A stretch of 10,804 bases of DNA from an uncultured Paracoccaceae bacterium. Lineage in GTDB: Bacteria > Pseudomonadota > Alphaproteobacteria > Rhodobacterales > Rhodobacteraceae. Shown here in pieces: positions 1 through 6,584 of this stretch. A model generated the notes under the pieces. It worked only from the letters and a program-made list of their open reading frames with translations, had not been told where the DNA came from and ran no database searches. A program made the position numbers and the translations under genes. The stretch covers positions 1-10,804 of the forward strand of contig CAKZNY010000026.1 of the NCBI GenBank assembly GCA_937132145.1, read 5' to 3'. Numbering within the stretch: the stretch's first letter is position 1; each line of letters starts with the position of its first letter.

Positions 1-105
1 GCCAACGTCTTTGGACAAGATGAAACTGTCGATGAAACTGACGCATTGTTCATGCTGGGGGCTTGCGCTTCGTTCGTTTCTTATCTGATCGCCAGAAGCG
101 ATTGA
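1..105 (+). CDS. C-terminal end of an unidentified protein (partial)
   Basis: An open frame enters from the left edge and gives 34 residues before a TGA at 103-105. The first half is acidic (several Asp and Glu). The second half is a short hydrophobic stretch of about 15 residues that ends in Ala-Arg-Ser-Asp, so this could be a last transmembrane segment or a buried C-terminal helix. The frame is the only one that looks protein-like here, and it stops shortly before the convergent xthA gene. I do not recognise the family and cannot assign a function. The evidence is weak because so little is present. Confidence 0.4.
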   Translation, partial: ANVFGQDETVDETDALFMLGACASFVSYLIARSD

Positions 106-169
106 AAGCTTTAATCCGGACTGGTCCGCGTTGAGGCCCCCTGCATAGCTGACGTTGGGTGAAATCACA

Positions 170-211
170 AAAAGCCGCTGCTTTTCCTCAGAGAGGACAA
201 AAATGTTCTCT
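170..211. terminator. Two small hairpins between convergent genes, possible terminator region
   Basis: The gap between the partial plus-strand gene and the end of xthA holds two inverted repeats. At 170-185, AAAAGC and GCTTTT flank a 4-base loop. On the minus strand this arm runs into a T-rich stretch, as expected for termination of xthA. At 192-211, AGAGGACA and TGTTCTCT form an 8-bp stem with one G-U pair and an AAAA loop. Both stems are A/T-rich, so their strength as intrinsic terminators is doubtful. The call rests on location as much as on structure. Confidence 0.3.
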
Positions 212-251
212 AAATCAATACTATGCGGTGTTTATATTCTTGGGCGCAGCC

Positions 252-1022
252 CTAAACGTCCAGCTCCACCCATATTGGCACGTGGTCTGATGGGCGTTCC
301 CTCCCCCTCATATGCCGGTCGATTTCACAGGCTTTTAGGCGGTCGGCGGCTTGGGGGGTTAGGAGGAAGTGGTCGATGCGGATGCCGTCGTTTTTGGGCC
401 ATGCGCCGCGCTGGAAATCCCAGAAGGTGTAGGTCATCGGGGCGGTGTTCAGGGTTCGGAAGGCCTCGGTAAAACCAAGGTTGAGGATTTTTCGGTAGGC
501 GGACAGGCTCTCGGGGCAGTAGAGCGCGTCGCCCCACCAGTCATCCGGGCGGGCGGCGTCTTCGGGTTGGGGGATGATGTTGTAATCGCCCGCCATTAGC
601 GCGATTTCTTCGGATGCAAGGAGTTCTTGGGCGCGGGTGAACATCCGCTCCATCCATGCGAGTTTATAGTCGAATTTTGGGCCAGGCAGCGGGTTGCCGT
701 TGGGCAAATACAGGCCGCAGATGCGGACGGTGTTTATGGTGGCCTCGATCCAGCGGGCTTGTTCGTCGGCGTCGTCACCGGGGAGGCCGCGGGTGACGTC
801 CTCGATGGGGTATTTTGACAGGATCGCGACACCGTTGAAGGATTTCTGGCCGTGGGTCTCGATGTTGTAGCCGAGGTCTTCGATGGGCTCGCGGGGGAAG
901 TTTTGGTCGATGGATTTGACTTCTTGCAACAGAACCACGTCGGGGGCGGTTTCCTCTAGCCATGTCAACAGGTTGGGCAGGCGCGCTTTGATGCCATTGA
1001 TGTTGAACGATGCGATTTTCAT
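252..1022 (-). CDS. xthA: Exonuclease III (AP endonuclease, ExoIII/EEP family)
   Basis: A 256-residue protein of the endonuclease/exonuclease/phosphatase fold, full length for ExoIII. In base excision repair these cytoplasmic enzymes cut DNA 5' of abasic sites and degrade duplex DNA 3' to 5', using Mg2+. The family motifs appear in order: the N-terminal MKIASFNINGIKAR with Asn7; metal-binding Glu34 in LLQEVK; Tyr105 in LYLPNGNP; the catalytic pair Asp146 and Asn148 in AGDYNI; Asp217-His218 in IRIDHFLL; and Asp246-His247 in SDHVPI near the end. The ATG at 1022 is supported by AAGG six bases upstream and by the conserved N-terminus starting immediately. It is divergent from the sulfotransferase-like gene, 76 bp away. 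Nothing suggests damage. The family assignment is secure; in vivo substrate preference within the family is not visible. Confidence 0.95.
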   Translation of the reverse strand: MKIASFNINGIKARLPNLLTWLEETAPDVVLLQEVKSIDQNFPREPIEDLGYNIETHGQKSFNGVAILSKYPIEDVTRGLPGDDADEQARWIEATINTVRICGLYLPNGNPLPGPKFDYKLAWMERMFTRAQELLASEEIALMAGDYNIIPQPEDAARPDDWWGDALYCPESLSAYRKILNLGFTEAFRTLNTAPMTYTFWDFQRGAWPKNDGIRIDHFLLTPQAADRLKACEIDRHMRGRERPSDHVPIWVELDV

Positions 1023-1098
1023 GGGCGGCCTTCTTGTTAACGGTTTGTCTACGTTTGATTGATATAGGTTTCAGGCGGGCTTTGGAACTGTGGATTAC
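1023..1098. promoter_or_regulatory. Divergent intergenic region between xthA and the sulfotransferase-like gene
   Basis: By position, this 76-bp gap should carry the promoters of both divergent genes. On the minus strand, AAGG lies six bases before the xthA ATG. I see A/T-rich stretches such as TTGATTGATATAGG but no well-spaced pair of -35 and -10 hexamers on either strand. The promoter call is therefore by location only. Confidence 0.3.
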
Positions 1099-1965
1099 AT
1101 GGCGAACGATTATAAATTCGTTAAGGTTTTTGGCGAACGGAATACGGGTACGCGGGCGTTGATACGGATGCTGGCGGCGCAGGACGGTGTGCGGATGCAG
1201 CCTTTTGGGGAGCGGGGGGCGTTGAACTTGCCGCAGAATGCTGACCTGCGGGCGGTGATTGAAGCGACATATAAAGGCAAGTGGCGCAAGGTTTACCGTG
1301 ATGCGTTAAGGGATAATGAACAGGCGGTGGCGTGTCCGACGAAGGCGTGGAAGCATGCGTTGCCGGTTTGGGATCAGGCGTTTGCTGTGAAGCGGGCGCA
1401 TGTGGTTTTTTGTGTGCGAAATCCGTATTCATGGGCGTTGTCGTTGGCGCGGCGACCGTATCATCAGAAAGGCCCGAAAACCACGCGGATGGAGGATTTC
1501 GTGGTGCAGCCGTGGTTGACCGTTGCGCGCGATAATATGGAGGCGGTTTTGCCCTCGCCCATGGAGTTGTGGAACCGCAAAGTTGCGGCATACGGGGCGT
1601 TTATGCGGCAGGCGGATGTGCCGGTGCGGGTGATCAGGTTCGAGAGTTTTGTGGCTGATCCTGCGGGGGAAGTGCGACAGGTGTTGTCGGATTTCGGGAT
1701 ACCGTTCGGGGATGTGCTGCCGGTTGCATCAACAAAAAGCCCCGCGATGACGCTGAAGGATATTTCAGCGTATTACGCGCGGGAGGACTGGAGGAAACTT
1801 CTAACAGCGGAAGTGGTGACGGCCATCAACGGGTCGATCGACTGGGAATTGGCGGCGCAATACGGGTATTATCGCCTAAAACCAGCGGAATTCCCGTCGC
1901 GGGGAATTACATGGAGAAGCTTGTTCCGCAGCCGCAGCTTGACGTTGCGTTCGGGTTCTCGATAA
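1099..1965 (+). CDS. Sulfotransferase-like P-loop protein
   Basis: A 288-residue protein from the ATG at 1099; an in-frame GTG at 1090 would add three residues. The start is not certain because neither has a strong Shine-Dalgarno. The N-terminal P-loop-like motif FGERNTGTRALIRML (about 11-25) fits the site that binds the 5'-phosphosulfate of PAPS. The segment VVFCVRNPYSWALSL (about 102-116), with Arg107 and Ser111, fits the 3'-phosphate site. FESFVADP (181-188) and a DWELAAQYGY stretch (249-258) are typical of the C-terminal half of sulfotransferases. The acceptor is unknown; a surface polysaccharide or small molecule is a guess. The last 20 residues are Arg/Ser-rich and are encoded opposite the conserved end of the neighbouring Fe-S carrier gene, so this tail may be a by-product of overlap. 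It stands alone among housekeeping genes, which suggests acquisition. Confidence 0.75.
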   Translation: MANDYKFVKVFGERNTGTRALIRMLAAQDGVRMQPFGERGALNLPQNADLRAVIEATYKGKWRKVYRDALRDNEQAVACPTKAWKHALPVWDQAFAVKRAHVVFCVRNPYSWALSLARRPYHQKGPKTTRMEDFVVQPWLTVARDNMEAVLPSPMELWNRKVAAYGAFMRQADVPVRVIRFESFVADPAGEVRQVLSDFGIPFGDVLPVASTKSPAMTLKDISAYYAREDWRKLLTAEVVTAINGSIDWELAAQYGYYRLKPAEFPSRGITWRSLFRSRSLTLRSGSR

Positions 1966-2239
1966 CAAAGCGGGCACCGATGAGTTCTTGGGAATAATCA
2001 ATCACGGCGTCCGTAAGAAACGGCAGGGAAACCGGGTCGATCAAAACTTTTGTGCCGTCTTTTTCCAGGATCAGGTCATCGTCGGCGGGATCGTCGAGTT
2101 TGATTTCATATTGGAAACCGGAACAACCACCACCCTCTACCGCTACGCGCAGGCATTTGGTTTCGGAGGCTGCCGCGTTAATTGCGTCTATTTGTGCAAA
2201 CGCGCGGTCTGTAACTTTGGGAGGGAGTGTAAGCTGCAT
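1907..2239 (-). CDS. erpA: A-type iron-sulfur cluster carrier (ErpA/IscA/HesB family)
   Basis: A 110-residue protein, the usual length for A-type carriers, which receive Fe-S clusters from the scaffold and deliver them to apo-enzymes in the cytoplasm. The three conserved cysteines are present: Cys39 in GGGCSGFQY, and Cys102 and Cys104 in SSCGCGTSFSM at the C-terminus. LIDPVSLPFL followed by VIDYSQELIGARFVIENPNA is the family core. The start at 2239 puts only a weak AGG seven bases upstream. No isc or suf genes are nearby, so it is a stand-alone carrier divergent from dgt. Its final 59 bases overlap the end of the plus-strand sulfotransferase-like gene. The family is secure; ErpA versus IscA is chosen from the stand-alone setting and the general sequence and is less certain. 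Confidence 0.88.
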   Translation of the reverse strand: MQLTLPPKVTDRAFAQIDAINAAASETKCLRVAVEGGGCSGFQYEIKLDDPADDDLILEKDGTKVLIDPVSLPFLTDAVIDYSQELIGARFVIENPNATSSCGCGTSFSM

Positions 2240-2316
2240 CTTTCGGCCTGTATCCTATTGCTGTAACAAGGGGAACATAGACCCTGACGCGGGTTCAAAC
2301 AAGACCGGAGGCTAAG
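2240..2316. promoter_or_regulatory. Divergent intergenic region between erpA and dgt
   Basis: This 77-bp gap must hold the start signals of both genes. A strong GGAGG at 2307-2311, five bases before the ATG at 2317, sets the dgt start. I looked for promoter hexamers on both strands and found none with convincing match and spacing, nor an obvious operator palindrome. The promoter call is by location. Confidence 0.35.
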
Positions 2317-3462
2317 ATGCGCGCTATTTACGCAAGTGACCCTGATCAAAGTCGGGGGCGGCTGTTCGACGAGGGTGGCTCTGCCCACCGTTCGGCCTTT
2401 CAGCGGGATCGCGACCGGATCATCCATTCCAGCGGGTTTCGGCGCTTAAAGCACAAGACGCAGGTTTTTGTGGAGCACGAGGGGGATTATTTCCGCACAC
2501 GTCTTACGCACTCGATTGAAGTGGGGCAGGTGGCGCGGACGATTTCGGGGGCGTTGGGCCTGAATATTGACCTGACCGAGGCCGTAGCCTTGGCGCATGA
2601 CCTTGGCCACACGCCGTTCGGACATACTGGCGAGGATGCGTTGAATACGTGTATGGCGGATTATGGCGGCTTTGATCATAACGCGCAGGCATTGAAAATT
2701 ATCACGTCGCTGGAAAAGCATTACGCCGATTTTGATGGTTTGAACCTGACATGGGAAACGCTGGAGGGGATCGCGAAACATAACGGGCCGGTGACCGGTG
2801 ATTTGCCGTTCGCGCTGGCGGAATATACCGCGAAGCACGATCTGGAACTGGACACTTATGCCAGCGCAGAGGCGCAGGTGGCGGCGATTGCGGATGATAT
2901 TGCCTATAATAACCACGATCTGGATGATGGGCTGCGGGCAGGATTGTTTAGCGTTGACGACATATGTGCGTTGCCAATTATTGGTAAATGCTTTGCAGAG
3001 GTAGATGATAAATATACAAATCTAGACCCGATTCGCCGCCAACACGAGGCATTGCGGCGGGTGTTTGGCGTTATGGTCGAGGATGTTCTGATCACCAGCC
3101 GCGCGCGCTTGGCCGCATCATCCGCACGCTCGGCACAAGATATTCGGGGGTTGGGCGCGCCGGTTATCCAGTTTTCCGACGGGCTTTTTAATGACCTTAA
3201 ACAGATACGCGAATTTCTTTTTGAAAACATGTACCGCCACTGGACCGTGCGGCGGATGCGGCGCAAGGCGGCGATGATTGTGGTCGATATTTTCGATATT
3301 TTTATGGAGGATTCGGGCATGATGCCGCCGGAATGGAAGGCCGCCGCTATGGGCGACGAGACCCACCGCGCGCGGGTTATTGCGGATTATATCGCTGGAA
3401 TGACGGACCGTTTTGCCTTGCAGGAGCATGCAAAATTGACGGACCCCAATTTGAAAAGTTAA
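2317..3462 (+). CDS. dgt: Deoxyguanosinetriphosphate triphosphohydrolase-like protein (HD domain dNTPase)
   Basis: A 381-residue HD-superfamily protein of the short dGTPase-like type common in alphaproteobacteria. These enzymes cut dNTPs to the nucleoside and triphosphate and so adjust the dNTP pool. The N-terminus shows the family block with HRSAFQRDRDRIIHSSGFRR (24-43) and LKHKTQVF (44-51). The HD metal site is visible as His65 in RLTHSIEV, His94-Asp95 in ALAHDLGH, and Asp192 in IADDIAYNNHDLDDG. HTPFGHTGE (98-106) is a further signature. The GGAGG five bases before the ATG fixes the start. It is divergent from erpA and convergent with the small membrane protein gene, 27 bp away. dNTP turnover relates it functionally to tmk on the opposite strand, but they are not co-transcribed. 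Confidence 0.94.
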   Translation: MRAIYASDPDQSRGRLFDEGGSAHRSAFQRDRDRIIHSSGFRRLKHKTQVFVEHEGDYFRTRLTHSIEVGQVARTISGALGLNIDLTEAVALAHDLGHTPFGHTGEDALNTCMADYGGFDHNAQALKIITSLEKHYADFDGLNLTWETLEGIAKHNGPVTGDLPFALAEYTAKHDLELDTYASAEAQVAAIADDIAYNNHDLDDGLRAGLFSVDDICALPIIGKCFAEVDDKYTNLDPIRRQHEALRRVFGVMVEDVLITSRARLAASSARSAQDIRGLGAPVIQFSDGLFNDLKQIREFLFENMYRHWTVRRMRRKAAMIVVDIFDIFMEDSGMMPPEWKAAAMGDETHRARVIADYIAGMTDRFALQEHAKLTDPNLKS

Positions 3463-3476
3463 ATCAACTGGGGTTC
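3441..3476. terminator. Hairpin at the convergent dgt / membrane-protein junction
   Basis: GGACCCCA at 3441-3448 can pair with TGGGGTTC at 3469-3476 (one G-U pair), and TTGA/TCAA inside the loop can extend the stem. It spans the dgt stop codon in the short gap before the convergent gene, where a shared terminator would be expected. On the minus strand an AATTTTG run follows the stem after a few bases. On the plus strand no T-run follows. The location is good but the evidence for termination is moderate at best. Confidence 0.3.
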
Positions 3477-3489
3477 CGGTTATTACTTG

Positions 3490-3981
3490 TCAGTCGGTGT
3501 TTGATTCAGCGGCTTTCTTCTCGGCCAGCATGATCTGGATGATCGAGACCATCTCTTTGGATTGGCGTGGGGATGTAACGCCGCCAATCCCGAGGTGTCT
3601 ACCCAAATTCCACCACATGCCGGGGGCCCACGAGCGGGGGGCGCGCTCTTTTAAAATCACAAGAAATCCGTTTGACGGTTTGAAGGCGAAGAAGCCCTTA
3701 TCCACTTTGCTTATGTCGTCGAGGCGGCATAGGACGCGACCGGATTGTGTGATGATAGCCTCGCGCGTAAGCAGAATGGTGGTTTCAGTCGCGCGGTAAA
3801 GACGGTGGCCGGCCCAGAGGAACAGGCCGCCAATCAGGACCAACGCAAACAGGGCCAGAGTGTTTGTAGGAGGGGAAACCGCAGCAATATAGAGCAGTAT
3901 TATGCCAAGGCTTGCGATGCCTATCACGCCGAACATTCTGCGGCCTTGAGATACTTCGAGTTTTACTAATATTTCGGACAT
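3490..3981 (-). CDS. Conserved-looking membrane protein of unknown function, two helices plus a soluble domain
   Basis: A 163-residue protein. The ATG at 3981 is chosen over one ten codons upstream because AGGAG lies eight bases before it. After a short basic N-terminus come two hydrophobic segments, about 16-36 and 42-58, joined by a tight SPPTN turn. A soluble domain follows (about 65-153) with alternating beta-like stretches: TILLTREAIITQSGRVLCRL, then FKPSNGFLVILK, then a Trp/Gly-rich segment WAPGMWWNLGRHLGIGGV (118-135), then a helix. The layout of two helices and a beta-rich domain resembles bacterial PH-like membrane proteins; that is an inference from layout only. It is co-directional with the AEC permease gene 60 bp upstream and may be the last gene of that operon. 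No catalytic motif is visible. Confidence 0.75.
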   Translation of the reverse strand: MSEILVKLEVSQGRRMFGVIGIASLGIILLYIAAVSPPTNTLALFALVLIGGLFLWAGHRLYRATETTILLTREAIITQSGRVLCRLDDISKVDKGFFAFKPSNGFLVILKERAPRSWAPGMWWNLGRHLGIGGVTSPRQSKEMVSIIQIMLAEKKAAESNTD

Positions 3982-4041
3982 GTGGTGCTCCTGTCTATTT
4001 CGGGTCTTCATACGGGGTTCGGACGGAATGTGCCAGTGGGC

Positions 4042-4977
4042 TTATCCCAAGATGGCCAGCCACATGGACGCCGAGAAGATGGAGGCCACCGTTCCCAGCA
4101 AAACCGCACTGGCGGCGGCACCTTTGGCACGGTTGTACATGTTGGCAAAAACATAAGCGTTAATGCCGGGTGCCATCGCGGCGGTAATAACGGCGGAACG
4201 GGTGAACTCGATCGGTAGGTCGAACACGACCGTGCACATTACATAAGCGATGGCTGGATGGAGCATGAGTTTCAGGGTGGAAATCATGCTGGCCTCGCCC
4301 AGACTGGCGCGAAGGGAATAGCGTGTGAGGGTTCCACCCAAGGCAAAAAGCGCGGCAGGCAGGGCTGCGCTGGCGACCATTTCTGTAGCGGAAATAAGGG
4401 TTTCGGGCAGGGTGATGTTGGTGATGTTTACAGCGAATCCGAGGGCTAGGCCGATCATCAAGGTGTTGCGGAACATCGCTTTCATCACGGCGCTTGCTGT
4501 GCCGACAACGCCGCGACCGTCGGCGCGGGATGCCTCCATCACTGTGATGCCGATCAGGTAAAGAAGCGGTGCGTGGATCGAGATAATGGCGTAATTTCCT
4601 GCTAGCGCGTCTGTGCCGTATGCGCGCTCCATAATCGGCAGGCCGAGGAGTAGCGAGTTGGAGAACATGGCCGCAAACCCGATGGCAACGGAATCGCCCG
4701 GGCGGCGATGAAAAAGCGTTCGGGCACCTATTATGGCGATGGTAAAGCTAAGGATCGCGCCTGTGTAGAAGGCAACCATCAAGCGCCAGTCGAACACGGC
4801 GGCGAAGTCTAGGCGCATGATGCTTAGGAACAACAGGCAGGGGATGGCGAAGCCTTGGGTGAAGCTCATCAGCCCATCGACCGCGCTGCTTTTGAACAGG
4901 TTGAGTTTGACCGCAATATAACCTGCGCCGATCACCAAAAAGACCGGCATAACCACGTTAAGCAGTTGAAGGATCAT
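4042..4977 (-). CDS. AEC (auxin efflux carrier) family permease
   Basis: A 311-residue, strongly hydrophobic inner-membrane protein with about ten predicted helices, the normal size for bacterial AEC transporters. Family signatures are visible: the first helix VFLVIGAGYIAVKLNLF (12-28), FSNSLLLGLPI (105-115) near the middle where the family carries an Asn and a Gly-Leu-Pro, LPAALFALGGTL (206-217), and the C-terminal MAPGINAYVFANMY (268-281) followed by a last helix. Members are secondary transporters of organic acids or, in plants, auxin. The substrate cannot be read from the sequence; malonate- or malate-type acids are plausible from the family. Its ATG overlaps the stop of the MBL hydrolase in an ATGA, so it is probably translationally coupled to it. 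Only a weak GAGA precedes the start. Confidence 0.9.
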   Translation of the reverse strand: MILQLLNVVMPVFLVIGAGYIAVKLNLFKSSAVDGLMSFTQGFAIPCLLFLSIMRLDFAAVFDWRLMVAFYTGAILSFTIAIIGARTLFHRRPGDSVAIGFAAMFSNSLLLGLPIMERAYGTDALAGNYAIISIHAPLLYLIGITVMEASRADGRGVVGTASAVMKAMFRNTLMIGLALGFAVNITNITLPETLISATEMVASAALPAALFALGGTLTRYSLRASLGEASMISTLKLMLHPAIAYVMCTVVFDLPIEFTRSAVITAAMAPGINAYVFANMYNRAKGAAASAVLLGTVASIFSASMWLAILG

Positions 4978-5771
4978 GTCTCGATTTCGATCACCATACC
5001 GTCGTGCGCGGGGGTGATATGGTCGGGGGTTTCGGCATTTAAGATTTCGTAATCAAGGTCGATGTGCATGTTGGTGATGATGGCGCGTTCGGGTTTGGCG
5101 CGCTCGATCCACTCAAGTGTGCGGGCGAGATGCGCGTGGCTGGAGTGTGGGGTGTAGCGCAGGGCGTCCACCACCCAGACTTTCAGATTGCCCAGCTTTT
5201 CCCATGTAGATTCGTAGATTTCGGCGGCGTCGGGCAGGTAGGCCAGATCGCCGATACGAAACCCGAGCGCGTCGATTCTGCCGTGTTTGACCTTGAGCGG
5301 TTCGAAGTGGATAGTGCCGCCAGCGCCTGTGATCTCGGTGCGGTCGGTTATGGCGTTTAGTTCCAGAATTGGCGGGTACATGCTGCCCGGAGGCTGGATG
5401 AAGGCGTACCCGAACCGCGCGAGAAGGCTGTCGGTTGTGCGGGTGTCGGCCCAGACAGGCAAGCGGGATTTGCGGTTGAAAACGATCATTCGCAGGTCGT
5501 CGATGCCGTGCATATGATCGGCGTGGTCGTGGGTGAATATCACCCCGTCGAGGTGGCCAATACCTGCATCGAGCAATTGCGCGCGCATGTCTGGTGAGGT
5601 GTCGATCAGGACGCGGGTGGTTTTGTCCCCGTCGATCCGCTCGACTAGCATGGAGCAGCGACGGCGATGGTTTTTAGGGTTTGACGGGTCGCACGCGCCC
5701 CATAATCCGCCGAGCCGCGGCACGCCGCCTGATGATCCGCAGCCGAGGATTGTGTAGCGTAGGGTCGCCAT
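4974..5771 (-). CDS. MBL-fold metallohydrolase (PhnP-like phosphodiesterase group)
   Basis: A 265-residue metallo-beta-lactamase fold protein. The start at 5771 is preferred over an ATG five codons upstream: it forms TAATG with the tatD stop, and GGAG precedes it by about nine bases, whereas the upstream ATG has no Shine-Dalgarno. The N-terminal strand LGCGSSGGVPRLGG and nearby Cys11, Cys27 and Cys39 recall PhnP-type proteins, some of which bind an extra structural zinc. The metal motif THDHADH gives His81, His83, Asp85 and His86; His163 in VKHGR, Asp181 in YLPDAAE and His236 in NMHIDLD are candidates for the rest. PhnP hydrolyses 5-phosphoribosyl 1,2-cyclic phosphate in phosphonate breakdown, but no phn genes are seen here, so the substrate is open; another cyclic phosphodiester is possible. 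Family secure, function inferred. Confidence 0.88.
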   Translation of the reverse strand: MATLRYTILGCGSSGGVPRLGGLWGACDPSNPKNHRRRCSMLVERIDGDKTTRVLIDTSPDMRAQLLDAGIGHLDGVIFTHDHADHMHGIDDLRMIVFNRKSRLPVWADTRTTDSLLARFGYAFIQPPGSMYPPILELNAITDRTEITGAGGTIHFEPLKVKHGRIDALGFRIGDLAYLPDAAEIYESTWEKLGNLKVWVVDALRYTPHSSHAHLARTLEWIERAKPERAIITNMHIDLDYEILNAETPDHITPAHDGMVIEIET

Positions 5772-6571
5772 TATGCGGCGCTCCATGCAGCGGCTTTGGC
5801 AAAAAGGCGGTCGAAATTGGCCGAGGTTTGGGCGGCAAAATCGGCGTAGTCCATGTTGAAAACTTCGGCACCGGTTTGGGCGGTAAGGGCGGTGTAGGCA
5901 GGCTCGTTCCGTTTGCCGCGGTGGGGGTGTGGCGCAAGGTAGGGCGCGTCGGTTTCAACCAGAATGCGGTCAACGGGGGCGGATGCGAAAATCTCGCGCA
6001 ACTCGGTGCTTTTCTTGAATGTCGCGATGCCGGACATGGACAGATAGAACCCCAGATCGAGCGCGGCGCGGCCTAGTTCGGCGCTGGAGGAAAAACAGTG
6101 CATGACGCAGTTGAACGCACCAGCCTTATGTTCTTGAGACAGAAGTTTTGCCATGTCTGCATCCGCCGCCCGTGCGTGGATTATCAGCGGGAGGGAGGTT
6201 TGACGGGCGGCTTCGATGTGTATCCGCAGGCTTTCCTTTTGCACGTCTTTCGTGTCGGCGGTGTAGTGGTAATCCAGCCCTGTTTCACCGATCCCGACCA
6301 TTTTGGGGTGCTTGGCGATTTCCAACAGTTGGTCGAGCGTGGCCATGGGTTCGGCTTCCGCGTTCATCGGGTGCGTGCCGACGGCGTAGAACACGGGAGC
6401 GTGGGTTTCCGCGATGGCGCGGACTTGGGGTTCTGCGTGTAGTTTGGTGCAGATGGTCACCATGCGGGTTACGCCTGCGGCTTGTGCGCGGGCGATAACT
6501 TCGGGTATCTCGCCCTCGAAATCAGGGAAGTCCAGATGGCAGTGGCTGTCTACGATTGCGGGTTTTGTCAT
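5771..6571 (-). CDS. tatD: TatD-family metal-dependent hydrolase (YcfH-like)
   Basis: A 266-residue TIM-barrel amidohydrolase-type protein; family members are Mg2+-dependent DNases or phosphoesterases. Metal-site residues are all visible: His10 and His12 in VDSHCHLDF, Glu96 in GIGETGLDYHY, His132 in LIIHARAAD, His158 in VMHCFSSS, and Asp208 in VETDAPYLAP. The frame is open 24 codons further upstream into holB, but the ATG at 6571 is right: GGAG lies five bases before it and the conserved MTKPAIVDSHCHLD begins there, 13 bp after the holB stop. The position directly after holB matches E. coli ycfH, so this is probably the YcfH-type paralogue rather than TatD proper. DNA repair or quality-control nuclease activity is known for the family; the role here is not shown. 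Confidence 0.92.
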   Translation of the reverse strand: MTKPAIVDSHCHLDFPDFEGEIPEVIARAQAAGVTRMVTICTKLHAEPQVRAIAETHAPVFYAVGTHPMNAEAEPMATLDQLLEIAKHPKMVGIGETGLDYHYTADTKDVQKESLRIHIEAARQTSLPLIIHARAADADMAKLLSQEHKAGAFNCVMHCFSSSAELGRAALDLGFYLSMSGIATFKKSTELREIFASAPVDRILVETDAPYLAPHPHRGKRNEPAYTALTAQTGAEVFNMDYADFAAQTSANFDRLFAKAAAWSAA

Positions 6572-6584
6572 CGTGGCTCCGGCG

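Noticed and set aside
155..472. Plus-strand open frame of about 105 codons, antisense to the end of xthA
   Set aside because: The long part lies opposite conserved xthA codons and reads as Gly/Arg-rich shadow sequence. Only its first codons fall in intergenic DNA (kept as a low-interest finding).
1121..1591. Minus-strand open frame of 156 codons inside the sulfotransferase-like gene
   Set aside because: Pro/Ala/Thr-rich low-complexity translation with no motif; typical shadow of a G/C-rich gene that has clear family motifs on the other strand.
2446..2916. Minus-strand open frame of 156 codons inside dgt
   Set aside because: It lies opposite the HD metal-site codons of dgt and shows no domain-like pattern.
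3982..4011. Upstream ATG at 4011 of the small membrane protein
   Set aside because: The added ten residues contain the AGGAG that is well placed for the ATG at 3981.
5772..5786. Upstream ATG of the MBL hydrolase at 5786
   Set aside because: No ribosome site precedes it; the ATG at 5771 has GGAG and forms a TAATG junction with tatD.
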